A stretch of DNA of 6,231 bases from Chroococcidiopsidaceae cyanobacterium CP_BM_RX_35 (lineage in GTDB: Bacteria > Cyanobacteriota > Cyanobacteriia > Cyanobacteriales > Chroococcidiopsidaceae), in the NCBI GenBank assembly GCA_019242465.1, contig JAFAVL010000193.1, forward strand, positions 1 through 6,231. Reading direction: 5' to 3'. The notes beneath the pieces were generated by a model. That model had not been told where the DNA came from and searched no databases. It was given only the letters and a program-made list of their open reading frames with translations. Positions 1 to 5,956 of the stretch are shown one piece after another. How positions within the stretch are numbered: position 1 is the first letter of the stretch; the number at the start of each line of letters is the position of its first letter. The position numbers were made by a program, and so were the translations under genes.

Positions 1-650
1 AGGGTGCCAAGGTCTTGCAGCGCTCCACTGCTATAGAGGAAGGCATGGGAGTCAGCACTGCTGGTATCTGAGAAGCCCACGACCTGACCAGAGTTGTTGA
101 TCCCGTAGGCTTCACTGTTACTACCACCGAGGGTGCCAAGGTCTTGCAGCGCTCCACTGCTATAGAGGAAGGCATGGGAGTCAGCACTGCTGGTATCTGA
201 GAAGCCGACCACCTGACCAGAGGTATTGATCCCGTAGGCGTAGCTGCTGCCGCCACCAAGCGTGCCGAGGTCTTGCAGCGCTCCACTGCTATAGAGGAAG
301 GCGTTAAGGTCTCCACTAGCAGTGCTAGCACCACCAACTATCTGACCAGAGGCGTTGATGCTACGGGCTTCACTGAAACTGCCGCCAAAGGTGCCGAGGT
401 CTTGCAGCGCTCCGTTGCTGTAGAGAAAGGCATTACGTACCCCATTGATATTATCTGAGGAGCCAACTACCTGACCAGAGTTGTTAACACCGTAGGCATA
501 GCTATTACTACCACCAAGCGTGCCGAGGTTTTGCCTTGTCCCAGTGTAGAGAAAAGCGTTAGCGTTACCACTGCTAGTGTCTGCACTGCCGACGACTTGA
601 CCGGAGTTGTTGATCCTGTAAGCAGCGCTACTACTGCCGCCGAAAGTGCC
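1..650 (-). repeat. Tandem 129-bp coding repeats of the HAF protein
   Basis: The repeat phase can be followed at plus-strand positions 1, 130, 259, 388 and 517, so the period is exactly 129 bp (43 codons). The unit between about 520 and 646 is 126 bp, one codon shorter. Positions 1-77 and 130-206 are identical. The copy starting at 259 matches the one at 130 in all but a few of its first 45 bases. Identity falls towards the 5' end of the gene (units at 388 and 517). This pattern suggests recent duplication or gene conversion in the distal units, and marks a place where short-read assemblies can collapse copies. Confidence 0.9.
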
Positions 651-770
651 CAGATCAGTAATGGCGTAACTGCCGAAGCCAGCGGCAGCAGCCGATGGAG
701 CTGTGGCTAGAGCTAGGACTGCGAGGGGAGCCATCCCTAAAGCGACTTTGAAAGAGTTGATGGATTTCAT
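1..770 (-). CDS. Secreted HAF-repeat protein, N-terminal part (3' end outside window)
   Basis: Read on the minus strand from ATG at 770-768, the frame stays open to the window edge, giving 256 codons with no stop, so the gene is truncated by the window. Residues 1-30 look like a Sec signal peptide: a short basic n-region (K3, K8), a hydrophobic core MAPLAVLALATAP and an alanine-rich end, with cleavage probably near A30. The rest is a tandem repeat with a period of 42-43 residues. Each unit carries D-L-G-T-(L/F)-G-G, then A-Y-x-I-N-N-S-G-Q-V-V-G, then a Ser/Asp-rich stretch, then A-F-L-Y. The LGT motif recurs at residues 40, 82, 125, 168, 211 and 254. This is the HAF-type extracellular repeat. 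Such proteins in cyanobacteria often end in a PEP-CTERM sorting signal, but that end is not visible here. The biochemical role is unknown. It lies 32 bp downstream of a phosphatase gene on the same strand with no terminator between them, so co-transcription is likely. No clear Shine-Dalgarno precedes the start. Confidence 0.88.
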   Translation of the reverse strand, partial: MKSINSFKVALGMAPLAVLALATAPSAAAAGFGSYAITDLGTFGGSSSAAYRINNSGQVVGSADTSSGNANAFLYTGTRQNLGTLGGSNSYAYGVNNSGQVVGSSDNINGVRNAFLYSNGALQDLGTFGGSFSEARSINASGQIVGGASTASGDLNAFLYSSGALQDLGTLGGGSSYAYGINTSGQVVGFSDTSSADSHAFLYSSGALQDLGTLGGSNSEAYGINNSGQVVGFSDTSSADSHAFLYSSGALQDLGT

Positions 771-802
771 GTTTAATTTCTGAGGCAAGTGAGCAGTAGT
801 AC

Positions 803-2800
803 TTAGAGCCCAGTACTGCGACCAGGAAAACCAGCTACGTCAAAGTATTTAGCTGAGCCCACTGTTTGGTATTTGAGGATTGTCCTCAATCCGTTAGCGG
901 CTGGGAAAGATGACAGAGTTGTGGAGGTGGAGGCTACTGTGTTTGGTCCTCCTACTAGAGCTTCAGTGATAGCGCGACCTACCAAAGTGCCTTGCTTATC
1001 TGGAGGCGGGTTGAGACCCAAAATGTTAGCGATTGTCAAGGGCACATCCACATTACTGACTGGAGCCCGATCCACAAAACCTTGCTTAAAGTCAGGTCCC
1101 AGAGCTGCCATATAGTTGAAGGTATCAGCACGGCTAAAGGTTCCGTGCATTCCCTGCCCTTGCTGTAGTCCGGTGTCAGCAACCTCAACGCTACAGGCTA
1201 GAGGATTGTCACAGCCGATATGGAAGGTCCGAAAGTTAACAGCGATCGCTGGAGTCGGCGTGCGCGATGAACCCTGCAAGTTAATGGTACTCAGAGGTAG
1301 AGTACCTGGGATAGAACCCAAAGCACCATCAACAAATAGACCGCTGATGTAATCTTGTTGGAGTAGTAAATTTACGATGCGCGGGGCTAGAGTCTGTCGG
1401 TTACTCGAATTAGGAAGATAGATTAAATCTGAGCCACCATTAGCAGCAATGACGACATCTGGATTGTTGGGGTCGTTACCAATCAATCCATCACCCGAAG
1501 CAGGACGGGGGATTGTGCCGGAACCTGGAGTTACCAATTGGTTCTTTTGATCTGGGTCGTACAGAGGTAGACCTAACCCTTTAGCTATATCTATGGCAAG
1601 AAAGCCTGCGGGTAGGAATCCTTGGTTGACGCTTGGATAAGTCAGCGAGGCAGCATAACTGGTAGCACTCTGCTTACTAATGGTGTTGAACCCATGATCG
1701 GCTGTTACAAATACGTCAGTTGTTGTGTCCAACCCTAAACTCTTCAAGGTTGTGAGAATTTGGTTAAGGTTGTTATCAGCATTTTGTACACCTGCCTTGG
1801 AAGTAGGACCATTAATCCCTGGGGTGAGAGAATTGAGGCTGTCTCCTTGATTATGCTGGGTTCCATCTGGATCTCGCGACCAATACACAACAACAAAAGG
1901 CTTATTGCGGCTCTGAAACAGAGGAAGAACTGCCTTTGTGAGGCTATTTACAAAGTATTGCTGCTGAGTGAGGTTAGCAACTTGGGTTCCAGGAGTTGTG
2001 TTGTTACCTGAGAAGCCATTACTTTGCTGGGAAGTACTTGAGGCTCCGTTGGTTCTATCTGGTGCTGTAGTAGGTAAATTAGCGGCGCTCAGGTATGTGG
2101 TGACATCGCTATTCAGTGGCACCCCACCAGTTCTACCTGTGGAGTCATCAATGACAATTGTGGTTGGAGGAGGGACAACACCATTAGACCGATTTCCCTG
2201 TGTGACATCTTGAATCAGGGCAGGTCCAACTTTCCCCACTGCTGCAGTGCTAAACCCGTTAGCGCGAGCTACAGCGAGTAGAGTTTCTTCATTCAGGTAG
2301 TTGCCACTGAAGTGGTCGTCTAAATCAGCTAGAACAGCGTCATTTTCAACGAAGGGGGTAACACTGTTCCCGGCTCCACCGTTAGGGACAGGAAAACCAG
2401 CATAAATTGTATTGCTGAAGTCACCGTTATCACCTAGGTAATGCCCCGTAGCGATCGCCGCACCATTGGCCGTGGTGAAAGTAGGGAACAAGGCATGACT
2501 GTTGGGAAAACTCACCCCTTGCTGACCGACACCATAAAGTGCAGGTGTATCACTTGCATTCACAGAACTAGGACGCAAACCATCAGCCACAAAGATAATA
2601 GCATTACGCGGTGATGAAGATTGCGCTACTGATTTACTGACTGGAAACAGCCTGCTAATTAGGATAAAAGCAACTAAAGCACTTAAAAAGACAACGAAAA
2701 GTCTCTGCCGTCGCCTTAGTGATTGAAAGAAGTTGATAGCACTAGCTGCTACTTGGCTACGGCTGCCAGGTGGAGCTAACCTACTTAGCGACATAAGCAA
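803..2800 (-). CDS. Exported type I phosphodiesterase/alkaline phosphatase superfamily protein
   Basis: This 665-codon gene encodes a metal-dependent phosphoesterase of the nucleotide pyrophosphatase/phosphodiesterase group, expected to hydrolyse phosphate esters outside the cytoplasm. The family landmarks are present in order. An N-terminal metal Asp lies in IIFVADGLRP (D73). The nucleophile Thr lies in FPTFTTANG (T109), followed by the family's A-T-G-H-Y-L-G-D-N-G stretch. A second metal site is DPDGTQH (D312, H316), the DH pair is in VTADHGF (D368, H369), and the last His is in GMHGTF (H552). A basic n-region (RRR at 29-31) and a hydrophobic segment at about 35-50 form a signal peptide or anchor, with a possible S-V-A cleavage site at A59. 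The Tat motif is poor. Residues 240-275 are a Ser/Thr/Asn-rich insert, and C530/C536 could form a disulfide. The start used is TTG at 2800, with GAGG 6 nt upstream. ATG at 2794, two codons in, is a real alternative but sits 12 nt from that GAGG. The physiological substrate cannot be told from sequence. Confidence 0.9.
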   Translation of the reverse strand: MLMSLSRLAPPGSRSQVAASAINFFQSLRRRQRLFVVFLSALVAFILISRLFPVSKSVAQSSSPRNAIIFVADGLRPSSVNASDTPALYGVGQQGVSFPNSHALFPTFTTANGAAIATGHYLGDNGDFSNTIYAGFPVPNGGAGNSVTPFVENDAVLADLDDHFSGNYLNEETLLAVARANGFSTAAVGKVGPALIQDVTQGNRSNGVVPPPTTIVIDDSTGRTGGVPLNSDVTTYLSAANLPTTAPDRTNGASSTSQQSNGFSGNNTTPGTQVANLTQQQYFVNSLTKAVLPLFQSRNKPFVVVYWSRDPDGTQHNQGDSLNSLTPGINGPTSKAGVQNADNNLNQILTTLKSLGLDTTTDVFVTADHGFNTISKQSATSYAASLTYPSVNQGFLPAGFLAIDIAKGLGLPLYDPDQKNQLVTPGSGTIPRPASGDGLIGNDPNNPDVVIAANGGSDLIYLPNSSNRQTLAPRIVNLLLQQDYISGLFVDGALGSIPGTLPLSTINLQGSSRTPTPAIAVNFRTFHIGCDNPLACSVEVADTGLQQGQGMHGTFSRADTFNYMAALGPDFKQGFVDRAPVSNVDVPLTIANILGLNPPPDKQGTLVGRAITEALVGGPNTVASTSTTLSSFPAANGLRTILKYQTVGSAKYFDVAGFPGRSTGL
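1242..1249. repeat. HIP1 octamer GCGATCGC
   Basis: A perfect copy of the highly iterated palindrome HIP1, which is over-represented in many cyanobacterial genomes. It lies inside the leftward phosphatase gene and is useful mainly as a taxonomic marker. Confidence 0.85.
2451..2458. repeat. HIP1 octamer GCGATCGC
   Basis: Second perfect HIP1 copy, also within the leftward phosphatase gene. Two copies in about 6 kb is above chance for an 8-mer and supports a cyanobacterial origin. Confidence 0.85.
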
Positions 2801-2870
2801 TTAATTCCTCATACTTCATTCGTAGACGCCCGTACTTGCACTATTTGTCAAGCACAGTCATGACTTACTG

Positions 2871-2925
2871 ACACTACTGTTGTCACTTTAAGCTCAGACT
2901 ATGACAGTGTTAAAAGGATATTAAG
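2871..2925 (-). promoter_or_regulatory. Candidate Pho-box array and -10 of the leftward phosphatase
   Basis: Read on the minus strand, four 8-mers start exactly 11 bp apart: CTTAATAT (2925-2918), TTTAACAC (2914-2907), CATAGTCT (2903-2896) and CTTAAAGT (2892-2885). Against the cyanobacterial Pho-box consensus PyTTAAPyPy(T/A), recalled from work on Synechocystis SphR, they score 7, 6, 6 and 6 out of 8. Eight bases later comes TAGTGT (2876-2871), a possible -10, with no good -35 in front, as expected where an activator replaces it. Transcription would start near 2864, leaving a leader of about 64 nt before the TTG at 2800. The repeat pattern is directly visible. Binding by a PhoB/SphR-type regulator under phosphate limitation is inferred. 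Confidence 0.65.
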
Positions 2926-2952
2926 ATCATCTTTATTTACCAAAACTTTATG

Positions 2953-3010
2953 CCAAGAAGCGAACGGAGATAGACAGCGCTTCTAGCTCACTCAAGTTTT
3001 CGCTCCTTGG
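2953..3010. repeat. Imperfect 12-bp inverted repeat in the divergent spacer
   Basis: CCAAGAAGCGAA at 2953-2964 is complementary to TTCGCTCCTTGG at 2999-3010 at 11 of 12 positions, with 34 bp between the arms. A shorter competing pair, AGAAGCG (2956-2962) with CGCTTCT (2978-2984), shares the left arm. There is no T-tract, so it does not look like a terminator. It may be an operator or chance; no function is assigned. Confidence 0.3.
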
Positions 3011-3112
3011 TGGCTCCGGCGACTCAAGAGTGCAAGCTCAACAACATCTTAGAACCACTAATGTAATTACTAGCAAAGGACTAACATAGGGAATTCGATA
3101 AAAACGAGTAGT

Positions 3113-3167
3113 CTTAAAGCGCCCTTATCGCTCTCATAGCTTTGCTTTAACCAAACTTCTGTATGTT
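3113..3167 (+). promoter_or_regulatory. Candidate Pho-box array and -10 of the rightward phosphatase
   Basis: Four 8-mers start exactly 11 bp apart: CTTAAAGC (3113), CTTATCGC (3124), CATAGCTT (3135) and TTTAACCA (3146). The last matches the cyanobacterial Pho-box consensus PyTTAAPyPy(T/A) at 8 of 8 positions; the others score 5, 5 and 6. Eight bases after the array lies TATGTT (3162-3167), a candidate -10 that would put the start near 3174, about 36 nt before the ATG at 3210. The array has the same unit number, the same spacing to the -10 and the same CATAG third unit as the leftward array. An alternative promoter is TTGTGG (3166-3171) with TATAAA (3190-3195), 18 bp apart, which would give a nearly leaderless mRNA. 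Confidence 0.65.
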
Positions 3168-3169
3168 GT

Positions 3170-3194
3170 GGAGGTTCAGATGAATTCTGTATAA
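3170..3194 (+). other. GGAGG-led four-codon mini-ORF in frame with the phosphatase
   Basis: GGAGG at 3170-3174 stands 5 nt before ATG at 3180-3182, which opens the mini-ORF ATG AAT TCT GTA TAA (3180-3194, MNSV). It is in the same frame as the phosphatase start at 3210, with only five sense codons (ATA CGG GTA CAC CAG) between the TAA and that ATG. It may be a translated leader, or the relic of an earlier longer start. It may also be chance, because the predicted transcription start near 3174 would leave most of the GGAGG out of the message. Confidence 0.35.
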
Positions 3195-3209
3195 ATACGG
3201 GTACACCAG

Positions 3210-5468
3210 ATGCATAATCAAGTAGAGAGCAGGTTAAACCTCTACCGATTTACCAGATACTTCTCGTCTCGGCAATCTAAAAAAGCGCTTCAGAGAGTAT
3301 GGAAGTCCGCGATCACTAACTTCATCAAGCGTTTCTCTCCAGTTCTCTTAGCAGTGTTTTTCTTAGCAATAGGCATACACTCGGTAGCTGCACAATTAAC
3401 ACCAGGCACAGCACGACCCAAGGTAGTACTGATATCACTTGACGGTGCAACACCGCGCTTGGTCGAGCAATACCTCGCCAATGGTGTACTCAGTCCTGAT
3501 CGGGGTTTAGGGTTACTTAAAAGTAAAGGGATTTCCGCGCAGCAGAACATAACTTGTACTCCATCACTGACGGCGGCTTGTCATATCGCGATTGGTACTG
3601 GTTCTACGACTGCAAACACCGACATCGATGCCAATAGTTTCGAGTTACTTGTTAGCCCATTGGGTAGAACGATCAGCGGTTTTTCTGCACCTATCGGTGG
3701 CTACTCTATTAATGGACCTGCTCCTAGCCCCAACCCAACTGCTGAACCCATCTGGATTCCACTCCGAGCTAATGGAAAGAAGGTTGTTACTGCCACATTC
3801 CCTGGCGGAGATGGATTGGACATCACAGCGCCGGGCTTGAACAACAGCCCAATTATCCAACCTGCCAGCCAGCGGACAGTAGATTATACAGTTCCCTTCG
3901 GAGCCTCAGTTTCACCTGCAGTGTATTCCAAAGGATTCAGTCTCACTAGTGCCAGCTTCAGTGCAGCTCCTGGTACGACAACTAGCCAACTCAACGCCGC
4001 AGGAAAGGTATCCTACAGCCCAGTACTACAAGCTTCTCTCAACGATACCTTTACAGTTGGTGGAGTTAAATACGACATTCAGGTTGCTGCCTTAGATATA
4101 ACTAATGACGGTGTCACCAATTACGATACGCTGGTCTTCTTTGATGCTACTCAAGGAATCCAACCCGGACCTTTTAGCCTGCCGTCAACTGGTCCTGCCT
4201 ATGTGCAAGCAAGTAGCGAAGCCTCCAGCCCCTTCTATCTAGAAGGCAGCTCCAACAAAGCCGGGACTGGCTTCTATGTCAGCTATCTAGCTCCCGACCT
4301 CTCTACCGTGCGATTAGTGCGCTACTCTGTCAATTACATCCCACGCAATCCTGCTGTACTCGCTAGTGTGGATGATATTAACAACAATGTCGGTTTCTGG
4401 GTAAATCAATCGGACTACAGCTTCCTAGAACGCATCGCCTCTGGAATTGCCACTTTTTCAGATGAGGAACTAGAAGCGATTTACGAAGACCAAGTGCGTA
4501 ACTTCGTTGACTACCAAACTCGCGTTGCCTTGCGAGCGATTAGTCAGGTCCCTAATGCAGACTTAGTCATGGTCTACATCGAGCAGCCAGATGGCTCCGA
4601 ACATCAGTTTCTCATCACAGATCAGCGCCAAGCGACTAACCCCGCAGACCCCACCACGATCTTGACTGGGCAAGACCAAGCAAAGATTAATCGCTATCAG
4701 AAATACGTGCAAACGGCTTACCAAGCTGCTGATAATGCCGTTCAGCGAATCATTGATGCTGTTGGCACCGACAGTGAAGGGAAGCCCAACAGCAACATTT
4801 TTGTTGTTTCCGACCATGGGTTTACAACGTTCCACACCTCAGTGGATGTTGTCGCCCTCTTGAAAAACAACGGCATAGATACTACTAAAGTGCGAGCCGT
4901 TACCTCTGGTCCTGCCGCTAACATCTACATCAATTTACAGGGACGGGAACCAAACGGTACTGTTAGTCCACAAGAATATGTCAAGCTGCAACAGCAGATT
5001 GCTCAGGCTCTAAAAGCGGCTACAGACACTAACCCAAACTATACGAAAGATAGTAGTGGGAAAGTGTCGCTCTTTGACAAGGTTTATAGCCGACCTATAC
5101 CTGTCGATCCGGGCAGTTCCCAGATTGGCAAAATCACTAGCAATGTTATCGGTCAAGATGCTGGCGATGTGCTGGCATTACTCACCGAGGGCTACAACTT
5201 TGACGGCATCCAAAGCCCTCCAGTTCAGCGGCTAGGGGATTCTCCTTCTACTAGCCCGGTACTTTCGGTTTCTAGCTTCTACGGAGCCCACGGCTACGAC
5301 GCCACAATACCTAACATGAGTGCCATTTTGTATGCTGCTGGACCAGACATTGGTCGTGGCACCTTAACTCAAATCCGCAATATCGATGTGGCTCCGACTA
5401 TCAGCAAACTCTTAGGTGTTCAACCCGCCTCAACTGTACGGGGTAAGCCTTTCAGTCTTGAAGGATAA
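3210..5468 (+). CDS. Secreted alkaline phosphatase superfamily phosphodiesterase with large insert
   Basis: This 752-aa protein belongs to the type I phosphodiesterase/nucleotide pyrophosphatase branch of the alkaline phosphatase superfamily. All metal and catalytic landmarks are visible: D78 in LISLDGATP, the nucleophile T121 in PSLTAACH, D461 and H465 in QPDGSEH, D535 and H536 in VVSDHGF, and H694 in YGAHGYD. Residues 42-61 form a hydrophobic signal core ending V-A-A before Q62, a good signal peptidase I site, after an unusually long basic n-region of about 41 residues. The stretch from nucleophile to second metal site is about 340 residues, against about 200 in the leftward phosphatase. 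The extra part, roughly 225-385, is Ser/Thr/Gly-rich and probably beta-rich. C116 and C124 flank the nucleophile. The protein should act outside the cytoplasm on organic phosphate; the substrate is unknown. Start: ATG at 3210 is the only open ATG ahead of the signal core, but it has no clear Shine-Dalgarno. Expression is probably under the Pho-box-like array upstream, and the gene ends in its own terminator. Confidence 0.92.
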   Translation: MHNQVESRLNLYRFTRYFSSRQSKKALQRVWKSAITNFIKRFSPVLLAVFFLAIGIHSVAAQLTPGTARPKVVLISLDGATPRLVEQYLANGVLSPDRGLGLLKSKGISAQQNITCTPSLTAACHIAIGTGSTTANTDIDANSFELLVSPLGRTISGFSAPIGGYSINGPAPSPNPTAEPIWIPLRANGKKVVTATFPGGDGLDITAPGLNNSPIIQPASQRTVDYTVPFGASVSPAVYSKGFSLTSASFSAAPGTTTSQLNAAGKVSYSPVLQASLNDTFTVGGVKYDIQVAALDITNDGVTNYDTLVFFDATQGIQPGPFSLPSTGPAYVQASSEASSPFYLEGSSNKAGTGFYVSYLAPDLSTVRLVRYSVNYIPRNPAVLASVDDINNNVGFWVNQSDYSFLERIASGIATFSDEELEAIYEDQVRNFVDYQTRVALRAISQVPNADLVMVYIEQPDGSEHQFLITDQRQATNPADPTTILTGQDQAKINRYQKYVQTAYQAADNAVQRIIDAVGTDSEGKPNSNIFVVSDHGFTTFHTSVDVVALLKNNGIDTTKVRAVTSGPAANIYINLQGREPNGTVSPQEYVKLQQQIAQALKAATDTNPNYTKDSSGKVSLFDKVYSRPIPVDPGSSQIGKITSNVIGQDAGDVLALLTEGYNFDGIQSPPVQRLGDSPSTSPVLSVSSFYGAHGYDATIPNMSAILYAAGPDIGRGTLTQIRNIDVAPTISKLLGVQPASTVRGKPFSLEG

Positions 5469-5508
5469 AAATCCTTGGGAATGCTCTCAAGCTCATATTA
5501 AAGTAGAG

Positions 5509-5540
5509 AAGGCACTGGGAGTAACCAGTGCCTTTTTATT
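5509..5540 (+). terminator. Intrinsic terminator after the rightward phosphatase
   Basis: A perfect 10-bp stem, AAGGCACTGG (5509-5518) pairing with CCAGTGCCTT (5525-5534), encloses the 6-nt loop GAGTAA and runs into TTTATTT. It lies 40 bp past the TAA at 5466-5468. Only the plus strand has the T-tract, so it ends the phosphatase transcript and separates it from the ABA-sandwich/HIT unit. A smaller 6-bp hairpin with loop AAAA (5461-5476) spans the stop codon and has no U-run of its own. Confidence 0.92.
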
Positions 5541-5575
5541 TACCGATCTGTGTCACGGTAACTCACCAAAAAGAC

Positions 5576-5956
5576 ATGCAAACCATCAATTGCGCTCCGA
5601 GAGAAATAGACCGCCTAATAGCAGAGCAAGTGATGGGATGGACAAACCTCTCGGTAGCCGGAACTCGCTTCGGAACAACACCAGAAGGCAAGTCTCACAG
5701 CATTGTGCCACAATACTCTACTGATTTGTCAGCTGCATGGGAAGTGGTAGAAAAGCTTCGCCAAGTAGGATATCAAGGTGGCATTAACTGGTCTGACTCC
5801 GAACCAGAATATGAGTGTGCTTTTGGGTCTTCAAATGTTCCACCCCACGAAAGACAATCTTGTAGAGCCGAAACTGCCTCGCTTGCAATCTGTCTAGCAG
5901 CCTTGCAGATCGTTGGCATCCCAATCTCTTTCAACACCATGGATCGCAATGAATGA
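5576..5956 (+). CDS. Phage ABA sandwich domain-like small protein
   Basis: A 126-aa cytoplasmic-looking protein with no signal peptide or membrane segment. Three blocks match, from memory, the family known as the phage ABA sandwich domain: IDRLIAEQVMGW (residues 11-22), STDLSAAWEVVEKL (48-61) and AETASLAICLAALQIVGI (98-115). The family is found in phages and as stand-alone genes in bacterial chromosomes, and its biochemical role is not established. The frame opens further upstream at a GTG (5528), but that codon lies inside the terminator hairpin, so ATG at 5576 is taken as the start; the family-like sequence begins about ten residues later. Only a weak A-rich stretch precedes it, without a clear Shine-Dalgarno. 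Its stop codon overlaps the following HIT gene by 8 bp, which points to translational coupling. No nearby integrase or phage structural gene suggests a prophage. Confidence 0.75.
   Translation: MQTINCAPREIDRLIAEQVMGWTNLSVAGTRFGTTPEGKSHSIVPQYSTDLSAAWEVVEKLRQVGYQGGINWSDSEPEYECAFGSSNVPPHERQSCRAETASLAICLAALQIVGIPISFNTMDRNE

Larger units (their letters stand above)
2801..3209. other. Divergent intergenic region between two phosphatase genes
   Basis: These 409 bp separate two divergently transcribed phosphatase genes and hold no convincing protein gene. What they do hold is a leftward Pho-box-like array with its -10 (2871-2925), a rightward array with its -10 (3113-3167), an imperfect inverted repeat between the arrays (2953-3010), a perfect 10-bp palindrome AGTCATGACT at 2856-2865 in the predicted leftward leader or start region, and a GGAGG-led four-codon mini-ORF (3170-3194). 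I see no tRNA, riboswitch or intrinsic terminator here. Confidence 0.8.

Noticed and set aside
273..458. 61-codon plus-strand ORF
   Set aside because: It is antisense to the HAF-repeat gene and its sequence is only the complement of the tandem repeats.
1..650. CRISPR-like array
   Set aside because: The repeats are about 129 bp, contiguous, in frame and protein-coding. There are no unique spacers, and the period and content fit a HAF-repeat gene.
2781..2819. Minus-strand 12-codon ORF (MKYEELIAYVAK) overlapping the phosphatase start
   Set aside because: It has no ribosome-binding site, is out of frame with the phosphatase and resembles no known leader peptide. The overlap is probably chance.
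2846..2851. Perfect -35 hexamer TTGACA on the minus strand upstream of the leftward phosphatase
   Set aside because: No acceptable -10 lies 16-19 bp downstream (hexamers there are CGTCTA, GTCTAC and similar), and it falls downstream of the start predicted from the Pho-box array. Kept only as a possible weak second promoter.
5528..5575. Upstream extension of the ABA-sandwich ORF beginning at GTG 5528
   Set aside because: The GTG lies in the right arm of the terminator hairpin and the extra 16 residues do not resemble the family. ATG 5576 fits better.
5416..5724. 102-codon plus-strand ORF across the phosphatase end and the terminator
   Set aside because: It overlaps the 3' end of the phosphatase, the terminator and the ABA-sandwich gene in another frame, and has no recognisable protein features.
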